A stretch of 59,377 bases of DNA, taken from contig NZ_LMJT01000020.1 in NCBI RefSeq assembly GCF_001429395.1, positions 364 through 59,740 on the forward strand, read 5' to 3'. Positions 26,699-36,148 of this stretch are shown one piece after another. Position 1 is the first letter of the stretch. Each line of letters begins with the position of its first letter. Below the pieces are notes generated by a model that saw only the letters and a program-made list of their open reading frames with translations, was not told the DNA's origin and searched no databases. Both the position numbers and the translations under genes were made by a program. This stretch comes from Allobosea sp. Root381 (GTDB lineage: Bacteria > Pseudomonadota > Alphaproteobacteria > Rhizobiales > Beijerinckiaceae).

Positions 26699-27322
26699 GT
26701 GACCCGGCTCGTCGTCGCTCCGGGCGTCGTCCACTGGCCGGGTTATCTCCCGCCGGAAGCGCAAGCGGCGCTCGTCGTCGAACTCCGCGAGGTGGCGCGG
26801 CAGGCGCCATTCTTCCAGCCGCGCATGCCGAAGACCGGAAAGCCGTTCTCCGTCCGCATGACCAATTGTGGCTCGCTCGGCTGGGTCTCGGACGAGACAG
26901 GCTATCGCTATCAGCCGCTGCATCCGGTGACCGGCGAGCCCTGGCCGCCGATGCCTGTCGCTCTGACGCAGGCCTGGCGCGACCTGGCCGGCTACGCTCA
27001 TCTGCCCGAGGCCTGCCTGGTCAATTTCTACGAGGCCGGGGCGAAGATGGGCCTGCATCAGGACCGCGACGAGCAGGAATTCGATGCGCCGGTGCTCTCG
27101 CTGTCGCTTGGCGACACGGCGGTGTTCCGGATCGGCGGAACGCAGCGCGGCGGCAAGACCGTCTCGCTGAAGCTCGCCTCCGGCGATGCGCTGCTCTTCG
27201 GCGGCGAGGCGAGGCTGGCCTATCACGGCATCGACCGGATCATCGCCGGCTTGTCCAGCCTGCTGCCGCAGGGCGGGCGCATCAACCTGACCTTGCGACG
27301 GGTGACGAAACCCCGCGCCTGA
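26699..27322 (+). CDS. alkB: AlkB-type alpha-ketoglutarate-dependent dioxygenase
   Basis: The 207-residue protein has the Fe(II) ligands His120-x-Asp122 (MGLHQDRDE) and His176 (AYHGIDR), plus the 2-oxoglutarate-binding Arg residues Arg194 and Arg200 (GGRINLTLR). The NFYEAGAKMGLHQD block is diagnostic of AlkB. It removes alkyl groups oxidatively from 1-methyladenine and 3-methylcytosine in DNA or RNA. The start is GTG, 12 bases after dapB, so it is likely cotranscribed with dapB. No ada gene is nearby. Confidence 0.93.
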   Translation: MTRLVVAPGVVHWPGYLPPEAQAALVVELREVARQAPFFQPRMPKTGKPFSVRMTNCGSLGWVSDETGYRYQPLHPVTGEPWPPMPVALTQAWRDLAGYAHLPEACLVNFYEAGAKMGLHQDRDEQEFDAPVLSLSLGDTAVFRIGGTQRGGKTVSLKLASGDALLFGGEARLAYHGIDRIIAGLSSLLPQGGRINLTLRRVTKPRA

Positions 27323-27333
27323 CCGACCGCGCC

Positions 27334-27957
27334 TCAGCGCGGCGCGTCGTGTCCCGGCAGATGCGGGAAGGACCAGCCGAATAGGATCGAGCCCGCCCGC
27401 AGGCCGAAGCCTGCCGCAAGCCCGCCGGTCATGACGGCGAGCGGACCGAAGCCGAAATGCGTCATCAGCGCGGTGGTGGCTGCACCGCAGGCGGCGGCGG
27501 TCACGTAGAAATCCCGGCTCCACAGCACCATCGCGCGGTCGCCGGCCAGGATGTCGCGCAGGATGCCGCCGAAGGAGGCTGTCATTGCCCCGAGCGCGAT
27601 CGCCGAGAGCAGCGGCACATCGGCGGCGAGCGCCGTCTTCGTGCCGACGACGGCAAAGAGGGACAGCCCCGCCGCATCGGCCCAGATCAGCAGGCGCTTG
27701 GCGCCCCAGTCGTCGAGAAGGCCCGGCCGCACGAAGGCGACGATCCAGGCGATGAGCGCGACCGCGATGCAGACCACGACGCCGAGCGGCGCATCCACCC
27801 ACCAGACGCTGCGGTTGAGCAGGAGGTCCCGCAGCGTGCCGCCGCCAGCGCCGGTGACGCTGGCCAGCAGGATGAAGCCGAACGGGTCCATACCCTTGCG
27901 GGCGGCGACGAGAGCGCCGGTCAACGCGAAGACGGAGACGCCGGCGAACTCGATCAT
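27334..27957 (-). CDS. Trimeric intracellular cation channel (TRIC/UPF0126) family membrane protein
   Basis: The 207-residue protein has about seven hydrophobic helices and the twofold-repeated signatures of this family: GAGGGTLRDLLL in the first half and ASFGGILRDIL in the second. Bacterial TRIC homologues form trimeric K+-permeable channels; many members are annotated as YicG-like. It converges with alkB (11 bases apart) and is upstream of nothing obvious on its own strand. Confidence 0.9.
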   Translation of the reverse strand: MIEFAGVSVFALTGALVAARKGMDPFGFILLASVTGAGGGTLRDLLLNRSVWWVDAPLGVVVCIAVALIAWIVAFVRPGLLDDWGAKRLLIWADAAGLSLFAVVGTKTALAADVPLLSAIALGAMTASFGGILRDILAGDRAMVLWSRDFYVTAAACGAATTALMTHFGFGPLAVMTGGLAAGFGLRAGSILFGWSFPHLPGHDAPR

Positions 27958-28021
27958 GGTTCAGAGCAGGACGCTGGACTGAGGGAGCCGGCCTTTTGCA
28001 TGAGCCGTGCTCCCATGTGTC

Positions 28022-28639
28022 CTAGTGCCCAGATGAGGCGGCGTCCTCGCCCTCGGCGGACTGAGGCTTGGGCGCGCCGGCGGAGACACCGACGAGGGCG
28101 GGCCTCAGCACGCGTTCGCCGATCTTGTATCCGGTCTGCACCACCTTCGAAACCAACCCCTTTGCGATCGCCGGATCGGGGGCCTCGAACATGGCCTGAT
28201 GCAGGTTCGGGTCGAACTTCTCGCCCTGCGGGTCGATCTTGCGGACGCCGTGACGTTCCAGCGTCTTCAGAAGCTCGCGCTCCGTCAGTTCGACGCCCTC
28301 GACGAGCGCCTGCAGCGCCGCGTTCTCGGCCGAGCGCGCCGCCTCGGGGAGGCTTTCCAGCGCCCGGCGCAGATTGTCGGCCGAGCCCAGCATGTCGCGG
28401 GCGAAGCTCGTCACCGCATAGGCCTTGGCGTCGCCGATCTCGCGTTCGGTGCGGCGGCGCAGATTCTCCATGTCGGCGAGCGTGCGCAGGAGCTTGTCCT
28501 TGAAATCGTCGCGCTCGGCTTCGAGCTTGGCGAAATTGGCCTGGATGATCTCTTCGGGCGACAGGGTCGCGGTCTCGTCCGGCGTGGGCTCTGCGTTTGG
28601 GTTGTCCGTCGCAGGGTTCTGCGTCATGGCGTGATCCAA
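28022..28639 (-). CDS. grpE: GrpE, nucleotide exchange factor of DnaK
   Basis: The 205-residue protein has an acidic disordered start, a long coiled coil (about 30-95, with [15 protein letters not shown]), and the beta domain ending [21 protein letters not shown], the GrpE signature. It releases ADP from DnaK as a homodimer and acts as a thermosensor. The start could also be the ATG four codons later (28627). In many Rhizobiales hrcA precedes grpE; here glnD is the nearest upstream gene on that strand, about 80 bases away. Confidence 0.95.
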   Translation of the reverse strand: MDHAMTQNPATDNPNAEPTPDETATLSPEEIIQANFAKLEAERDDFKDKLLRTLADMENLRRRTEREIGDAKAYAVTSFARDMLGSADNLRRALESLPEAARSAENAALQALVEGVELTERELLKTLERHGVRKIDPQGEKFDPNLHQAMFEAPDPAIAKGLVSKVVQTGYKIGERVLRPALVGVSAGAPKPQSAEGEDAASSGH

Positions 28640-28720
28640 TTCCCTACCAAATCATGGCAGCCGCGCTTCAGCGGCGCGCGGCTGCGTTCGTGGCCGATAT
28701 CGGGCTTGTGGCCGGTTAAA

Positions 28721-31531
28721 TCAAGCACGGGCCGGTGCTTTCGCCTTTGCGGCCGGCGCCTTTTCGGCCTCCGGGCCGAAGACCTCGAGCAGCGCCTTGC
28801 GGATGGTCAACTGGCGCGCGGTCGAGACGATCTTCGCATTGGTCAGGTCGGTGACGTAGAAAACGTCGACCGCCTTCTCGCCGAAGGTCGCGATATGCGC
28901 CGAGGCGATGTTGAGGTTGAGCTTCCCGATCGCGGTGGTGAGATCGTAGAGCAGCCCGGGCCGGTCCAGCCCCGCCACTTCCAGCACCGTGTGGCGCGCC
29001 GAAAGCACGTTGTCGATGATGACCTCGGGCGCGAGCTGGAAGGTCTGGCCCCGCGGCGGCGGCGCGCGGCGCTGGGCGACGAGGTCCGCGATCTTGATCT
29101 CGCCCTTGAGCGCGCGCTCGATTGCGGCCGCGATCCGCTCGGCCCGGCGCAACTCGTCGTCGTCGCGGTCGAAGGCGCGCGAGATGGCGATCGTGTCGAG
29201 CACCAGCCCGTCGGTCGTCGTGAAGATCTGGGCGTCGACGATGTTGCCGCCGGCGGCCGCGCAGGCCCCGGTGACGATCGCGAGCAGGCGGGGATGATCG
29301 GGCGCCAGCACGGTCAGCACGGTCACGCCGCGGAACTGGTCGGTCTCGACCAGCGTCGCGGTGGTGCGCCCCTCCTGCTCGCCCTGGCGGATGAAGCGGG
29401 CGTGCTGCTCCTGGCGTTTGAGATCGGTCTTGATCCAGTAGGCCGGGTAGTGGCGGGCGAAATAGGCGTCGCGCTCGGCCGGTGCCCAGTCCGCGAGGCG
29501 CTCCTTCAGATCGTCCTGCTTGCGCTGGACGCGCGCCTTCCGCTCGAACTGCGAATGGCCTCCGGCGAGGACGATCTCGGTCTCGGAATAAAGGGTGCGC
29601 AGGAGCTGGCCCTTCCAGCCGTTCCAGACGCCGGGGCCGACCGCCTTGATGTCGGCGACCGTCAGCAACAGCAGGAGCTTCAGCCGCTCCAGCGTCTGAA
29701 CGATGGCGGCGAAGCTCTCGATCGTCTTGGGGTCGCCGAGGTCGCGGCTCTGCGCCACGGTCGACATGTCGAGATGGTGCTCCACCAGCCAGGCGGCGGT
29801 TTCGGCCTGCGCGTCCGTCAGGCCTAGCCGCGGCCCGAGCTTGCGGGCGATCCGGGCGCCGGCGAGCGAGTGGTCCTCGATCCGTCCCTTGGCGACGTCG
29901 TGCAGGAAGAGCGCGACATAGAGCGCGCGACGATTGGCGATCGTCGGCATGATCTCGTTGGCGAGCGGGTGCTCGGATTCGAGGATGCCGGCATCGATCT
30001 CCGAGAGCACGCCGATCGCGCGGATCAGGTGCTCGTCGACGGTGTAGTGATGATACATGTTGAACTGCATCATCGCGACGATCCGCCCGAAATCGGGCAC
30101 GAACTTTCCGAGCAGTCCGGATTCGTTCATGCGCCGCAGCACCGCTTCCGGCGAGCGCCGCGCCGTCAGGATCTCCAGGAAGATGCGGTTGGCCTCACGG
30201 TCGTTGCGCAGTTGCGGCGTCACCAGCCGCAGCGACTGCGTCACGAGCCGGCTGGCATCGGGATGGACGGCGATATCGTCACGGCTGGCGATCTCGTAGA
30301 GCCGCAGCAGGTTGACCGGGTCGCGCTGGAAGGCCTCTTCGTCGACGACGTTCAGCCGCTGGCTCTTCAGCGTGAAATCGGGGTGGCCCAGCGCCCGCAC
30401 CCGCTTGCGCTTGGTGAAGGAACCGAGCAGCCGCGACAGCGAAGCGCGCGGCTTCTGCTGGCGCGCCTCCAGCGCCGCGCAGACGATCGCCGTCAGGTCG
30501 CCGACATCCTTGGCGACGAGAAAATAGGCCTTCATGAAGCGCTCGACCGGCGCCTGGCCGCTGCGCCCGGCATAGCCGATCGCGGAAGCCACTTGCCGCT
30601 GCAGGTCGAAGGAGAGGCGTTCCTCGGACCGCCCGGTGATGAAGTGCAGCCAGCAGCGCACGCGCCAGAGGAACTCCTCCGAGCGCTGGAACATCAGGAG
30701 TTCCTTTCGGTCGAACAATCCGGCCGCGACGAGCTCGCGCACATCGTTGACCCGGTAGGCGTATTTCGCGATCCAGAACAGGGTGTTGAGGTCGCGCAAG
30801 CCGCCCTTGCCGTCCTTGACGTTGGGCTCGACCAGATAGCGCGACGTGCCGGCCCGCCGCACGCGGGTCTCGCGCTCGGCCAGCTTGGCTTCGGTGAAGG
30901 CGGGCGCCGTGCCCTCGACCACCTCGGCGCCGAAGCGGCGCAGCATCTCGTGGAAGACCAGCGTGTCGCCAGCGATGAAGCGGGCTTCCAGCAGTGCGGT
31001 GCGGATCGTCATGTCGGCGCGCGCCTCGCGCACGCAGTCATCGACCGAGCGGACGGAGTGGCCGACCTTCAGCTTGAGGTCCCAGAGCGGATAGAGCATC
31101 GCCTCGACCACGCTTTCGCCCCAGGCGGTTTGCTTGTGCGGGAAGAGGAAGAGCAGGTCGACATCCGAGCCCGGCGCCAGCGTGCCGCGGCCATAGCCGC
31201 CGACCGCGACGACGGCGATGCGCTCGGACTGCGACGGGTTGAGCGCCGGGTAGAAGTGCTCGGTCGCCGCGACATGCAGGCAGCCGACGACCGCATCCAT
31301 CACCGCCGAAAGATGCCGCGCGCAGATCAGGCCGTGACGCGGGCGCTTCAGCAATTCGCGCGCCGAGGCGTGGCCCTGGTTGAGGACCTGGCGCAGACCG
31401 GCGACGAGCTGGTTGCGGATGTCGGTATGGCTTCCGCCTCGCGCGTGCGCCAGCAGCTGGGAAACCGCGCGCGGCGGGTTTTCCAGCACGGGGCCGAGTT
31501 CGAGCACCGGCTGATCGGCGATGGATGACAA
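28721..31531 (-). CDS. glnD: Bifunctional PII uridylyltransferase/uridylyl-removing enzyme
   Basis: The protein has a nucleotidyltransferase domain (GGYGRGTLAPGSDVDLLFLFP), a linker, an HD domain (FLHDVAKGRIEDHS) and two C-terminal ACT domains (starting near TVLTVLAPDHPRLLAIV and TVLEVAGLDRPGLLYDL). It uridylylates PII proteins under nitrogen limitation and removes UMP when glutamine is high. No ATG fits the N-terminus. I chose a TTG at 31531, behind GAGGTCAGGCC, giving 936 residues, typical for the family. Another TTG at 31606 would add 25 unconserved residues. Confidence 0.93.
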   Translation of the reverse strand: MSSIADQPVLELGPVLENPPRAVSQLLAHARGGSHTDIRNQLVAGLRQVLNQGHASARELLKRPRHGLICARHLSAVMDAVVGCLHVAATEHFYPALNPSQSERIAVVAVGGYGRGTLAPGSDVDLLFLFPHKQTAWGESVVEAMLYPLWDLKLKVGHSVRSVDDCVREARADMTIRTALLEARFIAGDTLVFHEMLRRFGAEVVEGTAPAFTEAKLAERETRVRRAGTSRYLVEPNVKDGKGGLRDLNTLFWIAKYAYRVNDVRELVAAGLFDRKELLMFQRSEEFLWRVRCWLHFITGRSEERLSFDLQRQVASAIGYAGRSGQAPVERFMKAYFLVAKDVGDLTAIVCAALEARQQKPRASLSRLLGSFTKRKRVRALGHPDFTLKSQRLNVVDEEAFQRDPVNLLRLYEIASRDDIAVHPDASRLVTQSLRLVTPQLRNDREANRIFLEILTARRSPEAVLRRMNESGLLGKFVPDFGRIVAMMQFNMYHHYTVDEHLIRAIGVLSEIDAGILESEHPLANEIMPTIANRRALYVALFLHDVAKGRIEDHSLAGARIARKLGPRLGLTDAQAETAAWLVEHHLDMSTVAQSRDLGDPKTIESFAAIVQTLERLKLLLLLTVADIKAVGPGVWNGWKGQLLRTLYSETEIVLAGGHSQFERKARVQRKQDDLKERLADWAPAERDAYFARHYPAYWIKTDLKRQEQHARFIRQGEQEGRTTATLVETDQFRGVTVLTVLAPDHPRLLAIVTGACAAAGGNIVDAQIFTTTDGLVLDTIAISRAFDRDDDELRRAERIAAAIERALKGEIKIADLVAQRRAPPPRGQTFQLAPEVIIDNVLSARHTVLEVAGLDRPGLLYDLTTAIGKLNLNIASAHIATFGEKAVDVFYVTDLTNAKIVSTARQLTIRKALLEVFGPEAEKAPAAKAKAPARA

Positions 31532-31667
31532 GGCCTGACCTCGATTGCAGCGTCTGTCGGCGCGAGCGCCGTCATGGCTGGTTACCACGCGGCCTGAATT
31601 CGCCAAGTCGTTTAATTAGACAGAAAAAATTGTGAAATATCCAATTGAACGCAGTGTCGCGTGGTGT

Positions 31668-31696
31668 TTGACATACAGAACGATCGGACCTAAAAG
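31668..31696 (+). promoter_or_regulatory. Probable sigma-70 promoter of the ssu-type operon
   Basis: TTGACA (31668-31673), a 17-base spacer and TAAAAG (31691-31696) lie in a locally AT-rich stretch 117 bases upstream of the binding-protein start. The -35 is consensus; the -10 is a weaker match. Confidence 0.5.
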
Positions 31697-31812
31697 GCGG
31701 ATACGCGCCGATTTGAGCCACCAGCTTGCGGGCGCGAAACAAGTGCAGCTAAAGCGTGGGGTACGGGCATCATCCTGTCGCTCGGTCCCTCCGCACATCG
31801 AGAGGACCGTCC

Positions 31813-32778
31813 ATGTCGATCACCCGCCGCCTCGCCCTTGCAGGGCTCGCCGCCGCCTCGATCTCGCTCGCCTCGCAGGCCGCCTTCGCCCAGCCGAAGG
31901 AAATCCGCGTCGATTACGCCACATATAACCCCGTCAGCCTCGTGCTGAAGGACAGTGGCATCCTCGAGAAGGCACTGGCAGCGGACGGTATCACCGTGCG
32001 CTGGGTGCAGTCGGCCGGCTCGAACAAGGCGCTCGAATTCCTCAATGCCGGCTCGCTCGATTTCGGCTCGACAGCAGGCGCCGCCGCGCTGATCGGCAAG
32101 ATCAACGGCAACCCGATCAAGTCGATCTATGTCTATTCGCGGCCGGAATGGACGGCGCTGGTCACCGGCGCCAAGAGCGAGATCACCAAGGTCGCCGATC
32201 TCAAGGGCAGGCGCGTCGCCGTGACCCGCGGCACCGATCCGCACATCTTCCTGGTTCGCGCGCTCGCGGAGGCCAAGCTGACCGAGAAGGACGTCAGGCT
32301 CGTCCTGCTCCAGCATGCCGACGGACGCCTCGCCCTGGAGCGCGGCGATGTCGAGGCCTGGGCCGGCCTCGATCCGCTGATGGCCGCAGCCGAAGTCGAG
32401 AGCGGCGCGAAGCTGTTCCACCGCAAGGCGGAAGACAACACCTGGGGCGTGCTCAATGTCCGCGAGGCCTTCGCCAAGGAGAACCCGGCGCTCGTTCGCA
32501 AGGTCCTCGCCGCCTATGAGCAGGCGCGCGCGCAGGCGCTGGCGAACCCGGCCGAGCTGAAGAAGACGCTGGTGGCCTACACCAAGCTCTCGGATGCCGT
32601 GATCGAGCGCCAGCTGACCCGCACCGAACTCACCCATTCGAGCATCGGCCAGGCCCAGGCCGACACGATCCTTGCCGCCGGCCTTGCCCTCCAGGAAGCC
32701 GGCGTGCTGCCCGCGACCGCCGACGTGAAGGCGGTGGTCGACGATCTGCTCGACCGCAGCTTCGCCGTCACGAACTGA
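31813..32778 (+). CDS. ssuA: ABC transporter substrate-binding protein, aliphatic sulfonate type
   Basis: The 321-residue protein has a signal peptide (about 1-26, cleavage AFA-QP) and the SsuA/NMT1-like fold, with IRVDYATYNPVSLVLKDSGIL, WVQSAGSNKALEFLNAGSLDFGSTAGAAAL and a later VAVTRGTDPHIF. It is the periplasmic receptor of an importer for sulfonates, taurine or a related sulfur compound; ligand choice among SsuA/TauA/nitrate-type receptors is not certain. The start at 31813 follows GAGAGGAC. Permease and ATPase genes follow at once. No ssuD or ssuE monooxygenase genes are present here. Confidence 0.85.
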   Translation: MSITRRLALAGLAAASISLASQAAFAQPKEIRVDYATYNPVSLVLKDSGILEKALAADGITVRWVQSAGSNKALEFLNAGSLDFGSTAGAAALIGKINGNPIKSIYVYSRPEWTALVTGAKSEITKVADLKGRRVAVTRGTDPHIFLVRALAEAKLTEKDVRLVLLQHADGRLALERGDVEAWAGLDPLMAAAEVESGAKLFHRKAEDNTWGVLNVREAFAKENPALVRKVLAAYEQARAQALANPAELKKTLVAYTKLSDAVIERQLTRTELTHSSIGQAQADTILAAGLALQEAGVLPATADVKAVVDDLLDRSFAVTN

Positions 32779-32792
32779 GGCGGCAGGGCCGG

Positions 32793-33626
32793 ATGAGCGC
32801 GCTCGGCATCGAGGCGGCAGGCACGGCTGAGCAGGGTGGTCCGGCCCGCCCCCGGCCACGCCGCCGGATGCTCGCGCTCGCCGGCTTCGTCCTGCCGGTG
32901 CTGCTGGCGATCTTCTGGGAAATCGCGGTTCGGACCGGCCTCGCCAATGGCCGGCTGATGCCGCCGCCCAGCGTCGTCGGCAACACGCTCTGGTCGCTCG
33001 CGGCCTCGGGCGAATTGCTCACCCATGCGACAGCGACGCTCTGGCGTGTCGCCGCGGGCTTCGGGCTCGGCGCGGCGGCCGGCACTGTGCTCGGCGCCAT
33101 CACCGGCGCGCTGCCGGTGGCGCGCAACCTGCTCGACCCCACGCTGCAGTCCCTGCGCGCCATCCCCTCGATCGCCTGGGTGCCGCTCTTCATCCTCTGG
33201 CTCGGCATCTTCGAGGCGTCGAAGGTCGCGCTGATCGCGGTCGGCGTGTTCTTCCCGGTCTATCTTGGCGTCGCGGCGGCGATCCAGGGCATCGACCGCA
33301 AGATCGTCGAGGTCGGCCGCGTCTTCCGGCTTGGCCGGCTGGCGATGGCGCGCCGCGTGCTGCTGCCGGCGATCCTGCCGGCCTGGATCACGGCGCTGCG
33401 CTCGGGCCTGGGCTTAGGCTTCATGTTCGTGGTCGCGGCCGAGATCATGGGGGCGAGCGAGGGGCTGGGCTATCTGCTCGTGGACGGCCAGCAGCTCGGC
33501 CGCCCCGACACCATCATCGCGGCCATCATCAGCTTCGCCGTGCTCGGCAAGCTGGCGGACGGGCTGCTCGTCGCACTCACGCGGCCGGTTCTCGCCTGGC
33601 AGGACACGGCGCGCGACAAACTCTGA
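32793..33626 (+). CDS. ssuC: ABC transporter permease, aliphatic sulfonate type
   Basis: The 277-residue protein has about six membrane segments, the first at about 28-48, and the cytoplasmic EAA loop ending in GIDRKIVEVGRVFRLGRLAMARRV, which contacts the ATPase. It belongs to the SsuC/TauC/NrtB permease group, works as a homodimer, and lies 14 bases after the receptor gene. Its ATPase partner begins 11 bases downstream, so the three form one operon. Confidence 0.88.
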   Translation: MSALGIEAAGTAEQGGPARPRPRRRMLALAGFVLPVLLAIFWEIAVRTGLANGRLMPPPSVVGNTLWSLAASGELLTHATATLWRVAAGFGLGAAAGTVLGAITGALPVARNLLDPTLQSLRAIPSIAWVPLFILWLGIFEASKVALIAVGVFFPVYLGVAAAIQGIDRKIVEVGRVFRLGRLAMARRVLLPAILPAWITALRSGLGLGFMFVVAAEIMGASEGLGYLLVDGQQLGRPDTIIAAIISFAVLGKLADGLLVALTRPVLAWQDTARDKL

Positions 33627-33637
33627 AAGCCCCCTCG

Positions 33638-34420
33638 ATGCTGAGCTTCGAGACCCTGTCCAAAACCTATGCGGACGGCACGCAGGCCCTGTCCGCCGTC
33701 ACGATCGAGGTCGCTGCCGGGGAAATCCTGGCGTTGGTCGGCGGCTCCGGCTGCGGCAAGACCACGCTGCTGCGGCTGATCGCAGGCCTCGACCGGCCGA
33801 GCGCCGGGCGCATCCTCCTGAGCGGCGAGACGATCACCGAGCCGCGCGCTGATGTCGGCGTCATCTTCCAGGAGCCGCGCCTGTTCCCCTGGCTCTCGGT
33901 CGCCGAGAATGTCGGCTTCGGCCTGTCGCATCTCTCGGCCTTCGAGCGTGAGGGGCTGGTCACCAATGCGCTCGTCCGCGTCGGCCTCGCCGGTCATGAA
34001 GGACGCTGGCCGCGCGAGCTCTCCGGCGGCCAGCAGCAGCGTGTCGCGATCGCCCGCGCTCTGGTGACGCGGCCAAAGCTCCTGCTGATGGACGAGCCCT
34101 TCTCGGCGCTCGACGCCACCACGCGCGCCAGCCTGCATGGCCACCTGCTGGCGCTCTGGGCCGAGAGCCGCCCGACCGTCGTGATGGTGACGCATGATGT
34201 CGAGGAGGCGGTGACGCTGGCTGACCGCATCGTCGTGATGCAGCCCAAGCCCGGGCGCATCTTCGACGAGTTCGACAATCCGCTCGCCCGCCCGCGCGAC
34301 CGGCTCTCGCCGGCCTTCGAGGCGGCCAAGCGCGAGATCCTGCGCAGTCTCGATCGGTCGCTGCGCGACGAGGCGCCCCATCAGCAGAAGACGGCCGAGA
34401 CGGCGGGCATGTGGTGGTAG
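33638..34420 (+). CDS. ssuB: ABC transporter ATP-binding protein, aliphatic sulfonate type
   Basis: The 260-residue ATPase shows Walker A GGSGCGKTT (35-43), Q-loop FQEPRLFPW, signature LSGGQQQR, Walker B LLLMDEP and the H-loop VTHDVEEA. The Q-loop PRLFPW context and the size match SsuB/TauB. It energises import through the permease encoded just upstream. The C-terminal extension (EAPHQQKTAETAGMWW) is unconserved. Confidence 0.9.
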   Translation: MLSFETLSKTYADGTQALSAVTIEVAAGEILALVGGSGCGKTTLLRLIAGLDRPSAGRILLSGETITEPRADVGVIFQEPRLFPWLSVAENVGFGLSHLSAFEREGLVTNALVRVGLAGHEGRWPRELSGGQQQRVAIARALVTRPKLLLMDEPFSALDATTRASLHGHLLALWAESRPTVVMVTHDVEEAVTLADRIVVMQPKPGRIFDEFDNPLARPRDRLSPAFEAAKREILRSLDRSLRDEAPHQQKTAETAGMWW

Positions 34421-34487
34421 CCGCGGGCCGCGACAGCAGCTACCAAGGTCACAGTCAGGATCGACGCTGAACCGAGGCAAAACACCC

Positions 34488-34997
34488 ATGGACGTCACCG
34501 CTCTGCGCGCCCTCCAGGCCCCGCTCAAGGACGAGTACCGCAACAATCCCGATGCCGCCGTCATCACGCTGAAGGCGAAGGGCGAGCTCGACGACCAGCA
34601 CATCGCCTGCAAGGTCGAGACCGGCCGCGCCATCGCGCTCGCCGGCCTGCATCCGGCGACCGGCGGCAGCGGCGCCGAGCTCTGCTCCGGCGACATGCTG
34701 CTGGAGGCGCTGGTCGCCTGCGCCGGCGTCACGTTGAAAGCGGTCGCGACCGCGCTCGAGATCGAGTTGAAGAAGGGCGTCGTCCGTGCCGAGGGCGATC
34801 TCGACTTCCGCGGCACGCTCGGCGTCGCCAGGGATGCCGCCGTCGGCTTCAAGGCGATCCGGCTCTTCTTCGACGTCGAGACCGACGCGCCGCAGGAGAA
34901 GCTCGACTCGCTGCTGAAGCTCACCGAGCGCTACTGCGTCGTCTTCCAGACGCTGAACGTGAAGCCGGAGCTCTCTGCTAGCCTCCAGCGCGGCTGA
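34488..34997 (+). CDS. OsmC family protein
   Basis: The 169-residue protein has the two OsmC Cys sites: the helix with ELCSGDMLLEALVACAGVT and the later ERYCVVFQTLN. The fold is a swapped dimer that uses thiols to reduce organic hydroperoxides. The Cys spacing differs from E. coli OsmC (ELCSGD plus VACAG rather than a single ACxAC), so it may belong to a related subgroup without proven peroxidase activity. It follows the ssu operon by 67 bases and may share its transcript. Confidence 0.8.
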   Translation: MDVTALRALQAPLKDEYRNNPDAAVITLKAKGELDDQHIACKVETGRAIALAGLHPATGGSGAELCSGDMLLEALVACAGVTLKAVATALEIELKKGVVRAEGDLDFRGTLGVARDAAVGFKAIRLFFDVETDAPQEKLDSLLKLTERYCVVFQTLNVKPELSASLQRG

Positions 34998-35109
34998 GTA
35001 CCGCTGCGGCAGCTGATGGAAACGTGACTCGGAGTTATCCGGCGCGTCACGAAGCTGCCGGCCGGCGATGCCTAACAGGTCCCATTGTGACTTTCGCAAG
35101 GGACTGACT

Positions 35110-36111
35110 ATGCGTTTTGCCGTTTCCGCCGCCGCCTTCGCGCTGCTCTCCACTGCCGCTGTCGCCCAGACTCCGGGAAGCGAGCGCTTCGGCGCCCGCC
35201 TCGAGGGGTTCGATTACGGGCGCGAGGTGAAGACCCATCGCTTCGCCTCGCAGCGGCAGGATGTCGAGATGGCCTATCTCGATGTCGCGCCAACCGGGCA
35301 GGCGAACGGGCGCACCGTGGTGCTGCTGCACGGCAAGAACTTCTGCGCCGGCACCTGGGACGAGACGATCAAGACGCTTTCGGGCGCCGGCTTCCGCGTC
35401 GTCGCGCCGGATCAGGTCGGCTTCTGCAAGTCGACCAAACCGCAGGGCTACCAGTTCAGCTTCCAGCAGCTCGCCGCCAATACGAATGGTCTGCTTCAGG
35501 AGATCGGCGTCGAGAAGCCGATCGTGCTGGGCCATTCGATGGGCGGCATGCTCGCGGCGCGCTACGCGCTGATGTATCCGCAGGCGGTCGAGCGGCTGGT
35601 GATGGTCAATCCGATCGGGCTCGAGGACTGGCAGGCCAAGGGCGTGCCCTTCCAGCCGCTGGCTGAGGCCTTCCAGGGCGAGCTCAAGACGAATTTCGAG
35701 GGCATCAAGGCCTATCAGCAGCGCATCTACTACAACGGCCAGTGGAAGCCGGAATATGACCGCTGGGTCGGGATGCTGGCGGGGATGTATGCCGGCGAGG
35801 GGCGCGAAATCGTCGCCTGGAACCAGGCGCAGACCTCCGAGATGGTCTTCACCCAGCCGGTCGTGCACGAGTTTCCGCGGATCGCCGTGCCGACGACGTT
35901 GATGATCGGCGGCCGAGACCGCACGGCGCCGGGCAGCAACCGCGCCACGCAGGAGCTGCAGAAGGAGCTCGGACTTTACGCCGAGCTCGGCCAGGCCGCG
36001 GCCAAGGCCATCCCGAAGGCGGAGCTCGTGGCGTTCCCGGAGCTCGGCCATTCGCCGCAGGTCGAGGCCCCGGTCGAATTCCACAAGGCGCTGCTCGCGG
36101 CGGTGAAGTAA
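35110..36111 (+). CDS. Secreted alpha/beta hydrolase
   Basis: The 333-residue protein has a signal peptide (about 1-19, cleavage VAQ) and an alpha/beta-hydrolase core: oxyanion region LLHGKNFCAGTWDE, nucleophile elbow GHSMGG, catalytic Asp probably in IGGRDRTAPG, and catalytic His in LGHSPQVEAP. The FGFCKS-like QVGFCKSTKP stretch after strand beta4 is typical of this secreted subgroup. The substrate is unknown. AAGGGA precedes the ATG at 35110. Confidence 0.85.
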   Translation: MRFAVSAAAFALLSTAAVAQTPGSERFGARLEGFDYGREVKTHRFASQRQDVEMAYLDVAPTGQANGRTVVLLHGKNFCAGTWDETIKTLSGAGFRVVAPDQVGFCKSTKPQGYQFSFQQLAANTNGLLQEIGVEKPIVLGHSMGGMLAARYALMYPQAVERLVMVNPIGLEDWQAKGVPFQPLAEAFQGELKTNFEGIKAYQQRIYYNGQWKPEYDRWVGMLAGMYAGEGREIVAWNQAQTSEMVFTQPVVHEFPRIAVPTTLMIGGRDRTAPGSNRATQELQKELGLYAELGQAAAKAIPKAELVAFPELGHSPQVEAPVEFHKALLAAVK

Positions 36112-36148
36112 CAGCGGCTCGCGCAGGAGCCTCCGAGAACGCGGCCTT

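Noticed and set aside
29870..31528. 552-codon plus-strand frame opposite glnD
   Set aside because: Antisense shadow; GlnD domains are continuous on the other strand.
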